A stretch of DNA of 64,000 nucleotides from Ricordea florida (Eukaryota; Cnidaria; Anthozoa; Corallimorpharia; Ricordeidae), in NCBI GenBank assembly GCA_949710005.1, contig OX453283.1, forward strand, positions 25,699,135-25,763,134. The letters are read 5' to 3'. The notes under the pieces were generated by a model that worked only from the letters and a program-made list of their open reading frames with translations, had not been told where the DNA came from and searched no databases. The position numbers were made by a program, and so were the translations under genes. Numbering within the stretch: position 1 is the first letter of the stretch; every line of letters begins with the position of its first letter. Positions 38,200-50,251 of the stretch are shown in pieces.

Positions 38200-41100
38200 A
38201 TGCGGGTAAAACGTCGCCCCGGTACGTAAATATATTCACTATAGAACATGCTTTTAAAAATTTTCTGCTTGTCTACCCCATGGAATTTTTAAAATCAATT
38301 TTCTTAACTTAATGGACTTTTAAGCTTAATGACTGTTGTTCGCTTGGCTTGTAGCAGGGAAATCCTCAAAAGTTGAAGTTAACTGCGTTTCCTTTTACTG
38401 AATCCAAACCAATGTAATGTCCAACTTTTAGTTTGTGTTTAAAACTTTGGTGTTTTTACTGTTTTGGTTGTGGTGAACTTGTTTTTTCTACTTTTTGCTC
38501 ACATCTCATGAATTCTAAAGACAAAGGAGAGATGTTCAGAAAGTCACTTTGCTGTGCACAGTGTTCAGATAGTGAAGTTTACTCCGATGACAGCGACCTT
38601 GGCAAGAATCATAAGGTAACTTCACAATCTGAGAGACGCGAAGCTAAAGAAAAAGAAATTGCTAAGAAAGGACGAAAAGAGGTCGCAGTATCACTGGAAA
38701 ATGAAGATGAAGAGGACGAAGTTTCCAAGAAAAATAAAAGGGATGCCTGTTTTCAAAAGAAGGTACTTTTTACAATCAAGTTTGAAATTGAAGTTTCACA
38801 CGAAACGTCTTATTTCGTTCAACAATGTTTACGACGTATCAATTGTTAAATTACCTTAATAAACCTCTTTAGATCAAATTTTATGCGCGTAATTAAAAAC
38901 TTATCACTATTCAACAAAAGAAAATAACCCCTTTTCCCCCAAAATAAATGCTTCTATTCTAGTTAGAGCCCCTGGGAGCGGCTCTTATTGTATTGGTTTT
39001 TGGAAACAATAGCTACACTTAAAAATAACGCATGTAAAGGTTTTATTGAAGTGACCCAAGGGTGTTTTATATTCCTCTTTCCAAGCCTTATTGATTTTTT
39101 TTGCATGGATCTTTAAAGGGATTTAATAATCCTTAGCTATTAACAATTTTGTTATAATTTTATCCCATTTTCCTTTTTTGATTACAGATAGACAGTGAAG
39201 TAAGGGAAACCAATCCTGTGACAAAGAAACATAAACATTCAAGGTCTAAAGAGAACCGCAAAGTAAGTATTGTCAAAACTACTGTAATATTTTAAGGATT
39301 CCTTTTGGACAGTATCAATAAACTCAAATATTGTTTGTACTGTCAATAAATTGGTTAGACTTACAGAAATATTTAAGTTTCAAATAGGTAATAAAGTACA
39401 AAATAAAATCTCAATAAACGGGACATATTATGTTTTTCAGACTTTGTTTATTATTATTATGATTATTATTATTATTACTATTATTATTATTATTATTATT
39501 ATTATTGAGATTTCCAAGTATTTGTGGTTTGTTTAAAAGATAAGAACATATTGTTAAAAGGACATTTCTGATATTTGAGAAAAATATTAGCGGAGCTTCA
39601 CAGCGGCTCGAAGAGCCGCAGAGCGGAGCCCCATAACTACCGTGCGAGGATAGAAATTGAGAAAACCATGCGTTTGAGTTTTCATGGTCATTGTGACTAG
39701 CGGCATGGCTCGCGGGCGCGTGCGCCTAGCGACGACGACGACGACGAACGACGTTGCCCCAACATGGCGGCCATAGTCATCCGGGATATTTAGAAGGTCT
39801 TAAACCGAAAGGAGGCTTTGTTTTTCGCGCGCTTTTCGCGGCTTGCCGCGGCTACACAACCTACAGCCAGCAGTCTACAGCAGTCTACAATGTTTCGCTG
39901 AAGAAACGGATTTTATTCCATAGCTACTGAGATTTACTCCTTATAAATCTGTGTGAGAAAAATAGTCTGTAAAAAACTAGAAGCAATTTGATTGGTTGGA
40001 CCATTTTCTTCACTAGTGAAAAAAAGTGGTCCGACCAATTCACTGTTCATAGAGGTGGGATCAGTTTTGGCGCCATCAACTCGGCAAAAAGTGAGCAATA
40101 ACGGCTTCTTCCTCAGCTTCGTCTTTGAGAAATTCTAGGTTTGCAGATACAGCTTCAGTCGAGGACTTCATACAAGATCAAGAAAATAAAAATACGAATA
40201 ACAAATCCGAACAGCCCGTCGCTTCACTGAAAGAATTCTTGACGTTGAAAGGCGAATCAAGGTCCGTAGAAGAAATTCCTTCAAACGAGCTCAATTCAGT
40301 TCATGAGTGAATTTGTCCGGTAGCAGTGGGAAAGAAGGAAAACAAAGATTATGAGCCAAGTTCGCTGCGTTCTTTCTTTCGCAACGGTTATTTGAATAAA
40401 AAAGCTACGGATTCAGCATCTCAAAAGAAGTGGTGTTTGAAAAAGCAAGAGCCGCATTAAACTGATCAAAACAAAAAGGTAATTTTACATTGTATTTCCC
40501 GTACACAAGACATTCCTGAGTCATTCATGAGTCGTTTTAAAACGTTTTTAACTGTCTTTGGTTCTTATACTTCTAGCGACATTTCCAACAGTGTTTAAAG
40601 TAGAATTTTCCAGTTCGTGCAATGTTTGTATCATTTTCGAGAAGTAAATTTTGAACGCATTTTTAACTTGACTGTCATGTTTATTCGGTATGCTCCAAAA
40701 TAAAGCCTGCTAAGTGCGTTTTGCACCTTGTTGTGGTATCTTGATTTTTCTAGCCCAGCGTGATTCATGATCAGTTAGTAGTATTTTGTAAGGAGTAAAT
40801 CTCAGTACCTAAAAAATAAGCAAATTACTTCATGGTTAGTTCGCCCGTACCATTTTTCTTCACTCGTTGTGAAGAAAAGTAAACTCACTCGTTCGCTGCG
40901 CTCACTCGTTCGTTTTCTATTCTTCACAACTTGTGAAGAAAAATCGTCCGCCCTCACTATAAACCATGAAGTAATCTCTATATTCATAGCGGTTTTGGAG
41001 GAAAAATTTTCTTCCTACAAGTTTTCAAGCGTTTTTGGAGGGACATAAGCATAAAGCTGAGTGTCTATTTTTCCTTTGTTAAAGAGCTGCCTAGCTGCTT

Positions 41101-44100
41101 TTGGTGTTGCTTTAAAACTATTATAATTTTGCTGACCAGGTAATGGTTCTTCCGTTGAGTCGCGAGCTACATGTTTTTTTTTGACGATTTATTTGAGCTA
41201 TCGAATCTTCTTTAAGTAGTTGCGTACATCAGGCGTATTTAATAACTTTAGTGACAACATTTTCAATGTGTGAGGGTCTGTGTGAGGAGCTCCGCTTTTA
41301 GGCTGGCCTAAATCTATTTAATATTTTTCCCCAAAAAATTAGTTTTTTTTGTCAACTGTATTTTAGGAGCATAAAGAGCCGGCTTCAAAATACAATTGCA
41401 AGACAAGAGAAACAAACTTTGCAATTATATCACAAAACAGGATCACAGTAAGTATTTTGCTATTTGAATATTTTATCCAGGTTCAACTAGCATGAAGTAC
41501 CTGGGAGTATTATTACTCTCCCCTGGATGGGATACTTGTCCATCGCAGGGTCACCCCCTGCATTGTATTGCCGGTACCCATTTATACACCTGGGTGGAGA
41601 GAGACAGTGTGGAGTGAAGTTTCTTGTCTAAGGAAACAACAGGGCTCGAACTCCAAACCTCCTGCTCAGAAGTCCGACACACTAACCACTACAGTATACT
41701 GTGCCTCCAAGTATTTTTTTAACATAGCTTTGGGAAAAAGTACACTGTAATTGGCTAAATGAGCAATCCATTTGCCCAGTGGACTGCATGATGATATCAG
41801 ATTGTTGACCAGTGTAAAAGTTAATTGTGAAGTCTTATGTTATAAAAGAAATGACAAACCAAGCAGCCGTGCAACCATCAAGGTATGGATGAACTTGGGA
41901 GGTTTGCTAAGCAGTCAAGAAGCTAGAGATGCTTTCGGCTGCACCTTGAGCATCTCTTATGCTTCTTTTTTGCTTTTACAGCAACCTCTCATGTGCGTCC
42001 ATCGCTCAATTAATGGTTGCACAATGCACATTTACCATTTCTGCAATGTAGGTTATATGCTCTGTAAGTTGGAGATTCTGCATGGATAACAAAACTGATG
42101 GCTGACCTTAAGACATTTCAGTTAGCAAAGCACAATAATACAGAGAATGGACAAATGTAAGGTGTATATTTTGGGTAGACCTATGGTTTAATTTTGAGAG
42201 TGCTTAAAAGTCCTATGAGCTTCTGGTAGAATTCACAATGCATGCCCTTTCTAAGGCAGATCTAGACACCTCTCCAAGATGGAAAACTAATGTTAGTCCT
42301 AGCAGTAGCTATATTTCAGTCATGTTACTTCAGCTGGACTCTCTAATAATAATAATAATTAGTATAAATACTCAGGTGATTATACAAAACCGTGCGCTCT
42401 GATTGGTTCGCTATCTCGGATTATCAGCCGATAATCACCTCGACGAACAAAATGGCTGCCAGTCGTTCGCACGCTTTTGATGAAATATAATTTTTTCGTG
42501 TTGTACAATGCTTTTTTTTTCTTTTCTTGAAATAATCACCTATGTATTTATACTAAAACAATTATTCGCCTCAGGCTTAGTGATTATCGATGAATATTCA
42601 CCTCGACTTCGTCTCGGTGAATATTCACGGATAATCACTTCGCCTTCGGCGAATAATTGTTAATGATAAAGATATTTTAACAGGGAGCCCACATCACAAA
42701 AAGGTGGTTTTCAGTGGGGCCCTGCTTAAAATAAATAACAAATACGATAAAATGATTTAAAAAGTGAAAGTTAAAAATAGAAGATGTAAAAAGTTAAATT
42801 TAAAAATGAATATAAGAAATTAAAAAAAAAAAAGTTGTTAAATACTTCTGATAAGTCTTTTAAAAGTTAAAATGTCAAAAGTGCTTTTTGCTTTGTCGGG
42901 TAAAATGTTCCATTCGTGAGCAGCTTGATTAATAAATCATGCAGACATCTAAAATGCATCCCTCAGCGCTATATTGCAGTCATTTTATTGTAACTGGACT
43001 CTATTTAATCTAAAGACACTTCTCTTAAAGATGGACACTTTATGCTGACACCTGCCCAGGATGGACACCCTATATTGGACCATAAACTGTTATATTTTCA
43101 TCATTTTAGACAAGTATCTGTGAAAGACAGACACCTTTATGGACACTTAAGGTTTGTCTCTCAGCTGCTTTCCTTCAGTCATTTGATACAAATGGCCAAG
43201 TTACAGAATCTCTTTAGATCAGACATCTTGCTAAGATGGACACCTCATGTTAGGCCTTTCTCAATATAATTGCATTTTTGTAACTAAACTCTCTTAAAGT
43301 CAGCCAGTTTTGTTAATATTACATTGTCTCAAATTTATAGACTTGACTATGTTCCATATTTTTCCCAAGATGGACCCAGTATGTTTACCCTTTCTAAGTT
43401 CTTTTATATCTATAACAGAGAAGCTTGGGCATATACAACAAAGCCAAGAGATCAGATACAATCCTAAGAGGTAATAACTGTCCCTAGTTAACTTTGCAGT
43501 AACTTACTGTTATTGTCAACTTAAGGCTAATTTAATGTGTAAATTGTTGTTGCATTTTTCAAGGAAACCACTGTAATGTGTAACATTCTCTATTTCCTTG
43601 AAATGAAATGTAATTTTGCTTCTTTTTACAGAAAGTGTGAAGCAAAAATTGTGTAAGAAGGTGAGACAACATATTTTTACCTGAACAGATCTAGTCTGAA
43701 ACTTTTTTCAGAGCAAAGATTTTTGCCTTAATTCTTAACGGCTGTTTTTCGTTGGTTTTTCTGTGTGTACCATATGTTATCGGCTTATTGGGATCCTTGA
43801 GAAGGGGAACATTGACCATTAAGTTGCAGAGGATGCAGTATTTACTGGAAGAGGAAATAGTGGCTCTTACACTGTGTACCGGCACAGATTTGGAGTAGGA
43901 GCCGAAATAGTCCTTATGTACTTACAGTTAACATAGTCATGCACTAGTAACGTTTTTCTATAATTGTCTTTTTTTATTTATTTTGTTAGAAATTTGATAA
44001 TGTGAAGTCAAGAACTGCAAAGAACTTAGCCAGAGTGTTGGATTGTTCCTCTTTCAAAATACGTCCATCTTCATCCAATGCTGTATTGAGCAAGGAACAA

Positions 44101-47100
44101 GGTAGGACCAAGAGAACATAAGGGACGGACCATTAGAAAAGTGATGGGGGGGGGGGGGGGGGGGGAAAAAACAAAAAAAAATTCATGCAAGGGAAAATGC
44201 CAAGAAAAAAAATTCATGCAAGGAAGAAGGTAAAATAAAAAATTCGTGCAGAAGGAAGGTCCAATTGTGACTTTTTCACACGTAGCAAAAAAAATTCGTG
44301 CAGAGGGGTTCACCTGAAAAAAGAATTCCTGCACAAGTAGCGAGCGAAAAAAAAAATTCGTGCAAGCTGAAAATTCCTCACCCCCCCCCCCCCCATCACT
44401 TTCTAATGGTCTGTCCCTAAGGGACAGAGAGAAGCACTTGGGGCATCAGCTGGAATATGAAAACTTCAGTAAAGATTTCAATAGAAACAGAGGAATGTTT
44501 TCTGAGCGGTGTGCATGGCTCGACCCACTACATCCCAATCCTGGTAGCCATCTTTACGTAATGGCTTCTCGTAGCTCTTGAATAGGATAAGTGTCCCTGT
44601 CTGTCCCTTATGCTTTCTTGCTATGACCTCATTTGAAATAATATTTTTGGTTTTATCAGTGTGGTGTGCCAGGGTTTCTTATACTTTGATTTTTTTACCA
44701 AAAAAATCTTGGAGGTTTCCAAAATGTGCAAGTGTTTTTTGGGTAATTGGTATAACAAACCCTTTTTCAAACCTCTTTTCAATTGGTATTGGGACCAAGT
44801 ATTGCTCAGTTCAATCTGTAATCATATTGATGGTTGAAAAACTTGTCACCTGCTTCAAGGAAAAGATACAACTGGTGCCTTTGAGACAGTAAGATTTTGT
44901 GTGAATATAAATGCTTCAATTCTCCCTTTCAGGCTCACCTTCTCATGATAATCAAGGAGAATCAAGTCACATGTAAGTGTAAATTAGAATTATTTTAACA
45001 CGTTTATAATTAATTATTATTCATATTCAAAAGCACAAGTTTAATTCACCATAACCAGTTACTGATGACCAAATTTGGAAGAATTTTGACTTTAACAAGG
45101 AAATGACGTCAAAAATGCAGCGTTTTCGCAGGTTAAGGCACCTTTAACCGAGAACACCTGGGGACGTGCTTGTGTTATTTTGTTGTTTTGTTATATTGCT
45201 GGTGGGTGTGAAATTTGTAAAAATAAAGCTCATTTTCTCCTTTAAGTGTTTGAAAATATTTTGATAAATAATAAAGCAATTAATGAATTCGGCTTTCGTA
45301 GGATATGAAGAATTAAGCGGATCTCGGAAGGGTGTTCTCCACCTCGGCCTCGGTGGATAACACCTTCCTCGATCCGCTTAATTCTTCATATCCTACTCAG
45401 CCTCATTCATTAATTGCTAACTAGCCAGTAGTACTGAATACTATGATCGATCCTGATAAAAAATGAATGTCTGACTCATTAGCTATAAGTAAGTGAAAAG
45501 GCATATTTTTATTATATCTTTAATAACAACTGCATGGCCGGTATTGAAATAAGTAAGAGTTAGCATAAACAATCTTTCATGTTATTTCCTTAGAAGGATG
45601 AGCTCTGCAGGAAGTAACAAAACACACAGGTAATACAAGAAGATCATGATAAAATAGACAAATTGATACGGTAACCAAAGAGCATCAGATCAATGTGCAC
45701 CTACCCCTCCCCTAACCCAACATTAGTACTAACCTTTTAACTTATTATAACTTGTTGGGTTAGGGGAGGGGTAGGTGCACAGTTGCCCAGATGTTGACAT
45801 TGATTCAAAACATCCCTAAATTTTACCAAAAAGAATTTATGTTAATTTGTGAAGAATATAAACTATGATTGTCATATATGTAACTTACTGATATAAACAT
45901 TTTTTTTTTTTTTGATGATTAGTATTTTGTCTATGAAGTTCAATTAATTATAAAGGTTGTTTTGTACTAGAAGATAATTGACCTTCTTAGTATGAAAAAG
46001 AGCAGACTGGAACAGTGTAAGAACCCACAGCCTCACGAATACTGAAGCAATGATCTTGCAGCTTAGCTAAACCAGCTAATAGTGGCAAAAATTTGACTTC
46101 ATGAAATAAATCATATATTCACTGGCCAGAACACTCTGCACTGCAGATGGAAGCATGGTATGATGATTTGGCTTCTGCAGCATTAGCGCAATTTAATTTA
46201 ATTTCCACATATTGGTACACATCAAATTTCTCATAAAGTCCTGTTCATCTACAGTTCTTTGGGTTCAGCTAGTTCCTGCAGTCACCCTTGTGCTCACAAA
46301 AAAAGCAAAACCACACCAAGACAAAAGTTAACCCCACAAAGAACTACTCCACAAAATGAAGGAATGCTGGCATTCAAGGTATACACTGTAGATCAATATG
46401 GTAACTTGATCCACGCAAACCATACTTCATTCTCTTTTAAATAATCACAGTTGCTAAGTGGCTTTTTATTCACCTCTTTGATTTTATTATTTTCATCCAA
46501 TAAAATACATGAAAAAATTACTCACTTGTAACTGGCTGACAGCTGTGCAGTTTATTAGTGCAAAAAGTGTAATTTCAGTGCAAAATGTGCAACACAAGTA
46601 CAAATTGCAAATCAAATTTTTTCATGTATAATTATTAACAAATACTCCCACAGTGCATTTTATTTGTTATATATATGCACTTGTGAGCTTTTTACATAAA
46701 TCACAAATTGAACTTGAAATGATTATCATTACTTATTTACTGGTACTTAGGTTAGTATCAAATTTATGTGGTTCCATATTTTTACCCAGAAGGCTAACTT
46801 GTTATTACACTATCTTTCTATTGATCTTTTTTTCAGGTTTCAAATTTATTGTTAAAATAAAGTAATAAAGTTGACAAATTGGTAGTTTTTGGTTTTCTTT
46901 ACTTTTTAGACACCCCTTCAACACATATCTCAAGTTTTAACTGACAGTCTAAACCCTTTGGAGACTTTTAATGGAAAAGGTAGTTATATTTTCTTTGGCT
47001 CCTTAATTCAACATACCATAAACATTAAGTTACACCCCTAGCCATGTCATAGTTGGTTCGACTTGCTCCAAGTCGCACACTCATAGATCGAGAAATTAAA

Positions 47101-50100
47101 GCAAGAGCAGCAAGCTTTAAGTGAGGTCACACAGCGACCAAATGAGGGATAATGTCGAGAGAGGGTGAGTCATTTAAATTGACCCAACCAACCCCCATTT
47201 AGTGGGAAAAATAATTTAAAGGACTTTGAGAAAGTCTAATAGTTGGTGTGTTGTAAAACTAATACTTCTGTATATTTTACTTCCAGGGACGATAAATCAA
47301 TAACCTCTAATTTAATTCCATATATCAGTTGCAAGTGTGAATGATAAAAGCAGAAAGTTGTTACTGAGATTAACTTTAATTAGTGCCTCAAATCACATCT
47401 CTTCTGAAATTCCCTTTTGTATAAGAATAAGAAAGTCCTACAAGAGAAAGGATTTCTTTGGCCCAGTTGCAAATTTGCTTCACAACCTATTAATATACAT
47501 GAAAAAATTTCAATGCACCAATTGGTAGACAGCAAATCAATAATGATAATGAATTTGTATAGTGCACTTTTTTCTATGGATGTGTTCAAAGGTCCTTTAC
47601 ATCAATTCTTCTATAAATTAATTCATTACAATCAAACTTTACAGAGGTTGACTACAACACCACACAACAAGTCTACATCCCCTACTCTTTTCAAACAATG
47701 TTGTGGGATCTTTTAACGTCACACAGGAACATGCAGTGCTGTGAGACGGGGCATATAGTTTTTCTCCTCAGTTATTTTAAGACCTTGAGCATTCAGGTCC
47801 TGCAGAGGTTTGAACTCACAACCTCCCACTCTACAGGCCAGCCGTCTATCAACTGATCTGACCAGTTGGCGGTAGAATAAACCAAACAGTGCAGAAAGCT
47901 GAAACTGAGTCCAGAAATTTGAAATTGAATTTTTGCAAATAGTATATCATTATCAAGTAATGAAATGATTTCAAGTGCACACCCTACAGGATCATGCAAT
48001 TTTTTTCAGTCATTTTACTTGTGTTCATTTATTCCCATTTTCACTCAAAACTATTTGATTTTGCCTATACTAATTGTATAGAACACCACCTTTACTCCCT
48101 TGAATGCCACAGTAAATTTCCCTTGCTTTGCATGGTTTTATTTTCATTTATAGGGCTAAGTAAGTCTTTAACTTTTTTCTCAGATTACTTTGCCGAGGTG
48201 CAAGGACAACTACGTAAAATGTATAAACAAAGGTATGATAGCAAACTGTTAACCAATTAAGTCCCACTAATAATGAGTGACAAACCAACAATAATGTTTG
48301 TCCAGTGATATCAATAGACAGTATTGAATGCTGAAACTAGTATATCAAGGGAGCTTGAGGGATCAACAATAATGAACTATGTGGATATTTCATATCTTGA
48401 CATCAGGGTTTCAGAATTAACATGACTTAACACATGCATATATTGGATAACCTGATACACTTTCTTGAGTCACTAAATGCATTATTGCCAAAACTACCTG
48501 CATTAGTCTCCTTCACAACTGTTGTCTGGCTAATGCCAAGCAAGCTGCCACAAGGCAGCTGTGAAGGAGACTACAAAACTACTAAGCTTTTCAAAAATTG
48601 AAATACTTTTATGTTTGATAGTTCTATAAGTAGCTCAGCACAAAAGAAATGTAAAAGCCTTGAAGTTGCATCTGAAGTACAAAGACAATGCCTTAAAAGG
48701 AAATCACTAGGTATGTAAAAAATGCATTAAACTGGAAATTAACCTCTAAGAAATTTTAAATATGAACATTTTAGTTGCATGATGATCTTAAAGTGCATTT
48801 AAAACTTTCATGCACTTCCCATACTCTCAAGATCATTCTCTCAATCTCTTCTATAAGGACCATATGGTTGCTTCTTTAAATGCTTTTGTTTGAGAAATTT
48901 AATGATATTGTGGAATCTGGGGTGATCAGCATTTGACATTAAGCTTCTTTAATTTCATTGCTTGAAAAATAGATCAAATAACAAAACCAAAAGAATCTTA
49001 AAAGTTTGATGATGAATCGATACAATGTCTTGGAGTCAAACATCCCTTTCGTACTCATCATCAAATAATCAACTTGACAAAAGTGTAGACAAATAGCTCT
49101 ACTGCTCATTCACTACAGATAAAATGTTTGCTTTTTCTTAAAAGAAAATGCCACTGAGTGTGAAATAAGAAAACCTAAAAGCCCAGTTCATTTCCAAGAC
49201 CATCTTTACCCTGGCAAATGGATAGGACATAACCAAAGAGAGTTGGAGTCACATATTACCAAATCAAATACAGAATCAACCAATGACATCAAGGGACATA
49301 AGAACTTGCGGCAGACAGTAACTAATGGGACATATGTCTTAGCATCTCATTCACAGACCTCAGCTTTTCCTGGTATACAGGTAAGTGCAATTCATTTTGC
49401 AGAAAATGTTATGATCCGAGGAATGGAAAAAGGCATCAGTGAACATTATTGTGAAATTTATAACTTTGAACTGAATCCTTACAACTGCCAGAACAGCATT
49501 ATATGCCTACCATGAATGAAAGTCAGTGTTTCATTGATCAGCACTCCAACCAACACTGCTATCCTTGCAGCATTTCTACTCACTTTATGGTAAAGCATAA
49601 TAAAGTATTTCTGCAATACTTCCTCAAGGCTGTCACTAAGGGCCAGGGGCCAGGGATTTCCCCAGGCTACTGCAAGTCTGAGCCCCGGTTACTTTGATAC
49701 AAAAACCACAACATTAGTCACACCAGCAAATGTTTGTCCCCAGGCTACTTTTTTTCGTTTCCCCACCTACTTGAAAAATAAGTCACAGCCCTGCTTTCCA
49801 GTATATATAATTTATTACTGAAGAATGGTATTGGAGCTAAAAGATGTTGTTCAATTTTTTGACACAAGTGGAAGAGAGAGGGTTGTGTCCAACATCTACT
49901 CAGTAACAAACATAAAATTACACTTAAATTCTGTTGTAGGAAAGTTGCTCAAGCATTGAAAGAACAACTGAAGATCGCTGTACCAGAAAAGTTCAGAGAT
50001 GTCTGTTTGGACCAAATGACCCTCAATTTATATATAACAAGGGGCAAGACACTGGCCCCGTTCAGCACAGCTCATCATTTGACATTCTTGATTTCCTGGA

Positions 50101-50251
50101 TGGTTTTGAGCACCAAGCACATTTCCAGGAAACTAAAGCCCCATGCAAGGAGTATGTTACACCAGAAATGCCACAAGTTTCACCACCAAAGAAACCAACT
50201 TTAGAATCTTCAACTCCAGATAAAAGGTTTTATCCCAGAAAACTGTACTGA
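38200..50251 (+). CDS. Unidentified Lys/Ser-rich protein, 15 exons, ~522 aa
   Basis: Exons: 38,200-38,221; 38,521-38,762; 39,188-39,262; 41,367-41,447; 43,419-43,470; 43,632-43,660; 43,990-44,101; 44,933-44,972; 45,594-45,629; 46,255-46,378; 46,910-46,979; 48,184-48,232; 48,622-48,710; 49,145-49,380; 49,940-50,251. Every junction is GT/AG and the phase is kept through all 15, which is strong evidence for a real gene. The protein starts MRVKRRPDKGEMFRKS, then is acidic (CSDSEVYSDDSDL, EDEEDE) and Lys-rich (KKHKHSRSKENRK), suggesting a nuclear, largely disordered protein. The best-ordered parts are the last two exons (HFQDHLYPGKWIGHN; FDILDFLDGFEHQAHF). I do not recognise the family. Exon 1 is the least certain. 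Confidence 0.82.
39925..40807 (+). mobile_element. DNA element with 19 bp perfect inverted ends, nested
   Basis: Left end TACTGAGATTTACTCCTTA (39,925-39,943) and its exact reverse complement (40,789-40,807). The comparison with the intact host repeat suggests an ATTC(C)ATAG duplication (about 8 bp) around the whole insertion. It contains a broken Crypton-like coding fragment. Superfamily not assigned. Confidence 0.65.
40081..40457 (+). pseudogene. Broken fragment of a Crypton/KIAA1958-like protein N-terminus
   Basis: The frame from 40,125 encodes RFADTASVEDFIQDQE and SLKEFLTLKG, ends at a stop, and continues in another frame with KKENKDYEPSSLRSF. The EPSSL block is typical of the N-terminal core-binding part of Crypton-derived tyrosine recombinase families. 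The catalytic domain is missing and the frame is shifted, so it is dead. It may have been captured by the surrounding DNA element. Confidence 0.45.
40823..40976. mobile_element. Hairpin MITE with ATTACTTCATGGTT arms
   Basis: Inverted ATTACTTCATGGTT at both ends, inner arms CTTCACTCGTTGTGAAGAAAA / TTCTTCACAACTTGTGAAG, centre TCGCTGCGCTCACTCG. Inserted next to the 39,925-40,807 element. Confidence 0.75.
41495..41712 (-). mobile_element. tRNA-derived SINE, family A copy 2
   Basis: Same body (CACCTGGGTGGAGAGAGACA) and tRNA-like head as 26,310-26,492, in an intron of the 15-exon gene. Confidence 0.75.
42240..43390 (+). repeat. Diverged tandem-like repeat, GATGGACACCT type
   Basis: Several irregular ~80-90 bp units with AAGATGGACACCTCATGTTAG and AACTGGACTCTCTTAAAG. 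Open frames in it are repeat shadows. A hairpin-rich repeat (GTGCGCTCTGATTGGTTCGC to TCGCCTTCGGCGAATAATTG) lies at 42,360-42,662. Confidence 0.5.
44122..44417. mobile_element. PIF/Harbinger-like MITE, copy 2
   Basis: Same ends and inside as 31,937-32,195 but in inverted orientation; flanked by TAA on both sides. It lies 20 bp after a donor site of the 15-exon gene. Confidence 0.85.
45275..45418. mobile_element. Hairpin MITE with AGCAATTAATGAAT ends
   Basis: Arms AGCAATTAATGAAT...TAGGATATGAAGAATTAAGCG pair with the right half almost fully; the centre is CCTCGGCCTCGG. Confidence 0.8.
45690..45803. mobile_element. Hairpin MITE with GTGCACCTACCCCTCCCC arms, copy 2
   Basis: Same arms and loop as the copy at 15,958-16,087, slightly shorter at the left. 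It lies in an intron of the 15-exon gene. Confidence 0.85.
47535..47872 (-). mobile_element. tRNA-derived SINE, family C copy 2
   Basis: Same body (GTTGTGGGATCTTTTAACGT, TGTATAGTGCACTTTT) and a tRNA-like head near 47,805-47,865. No MITE inside. Confidence 0.75.
48503..48576. repeat. Short inverted repeat, TAGTCTCCTTCACA arms
   Basis: TAGTCTCCTTCACA and its reverse complement TGTGAAGGAGACTA lie about 45 bp apart. Probably a small MITE. Confidence 0.6.

Larger units (their letters stand above)
39592..41215 (+). repeat. Dispersed AGCGGAGC-hairpin repeat, copy 2, split by nested insertions
   Basis: Matches 12,548-13,133 in inverted orientation: 39,592-39,915 and 40,981-41,215 are the two halves. 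The ~1.06 kb between them is absent from the other copy. Confidence 0.82.

Noticed and set aside
41772-42089. 105-residue plus-strand frame
   Set aside because: Lies in an intron of the 15-exon gene without motif or splice support.
47288-47345. Extra exon of the 15-exon gene after TTACTTCCAG
   Set aside because: The frame meets a stop after five codons, whereas joining 46,979 directly to 48,184 keeps phase.
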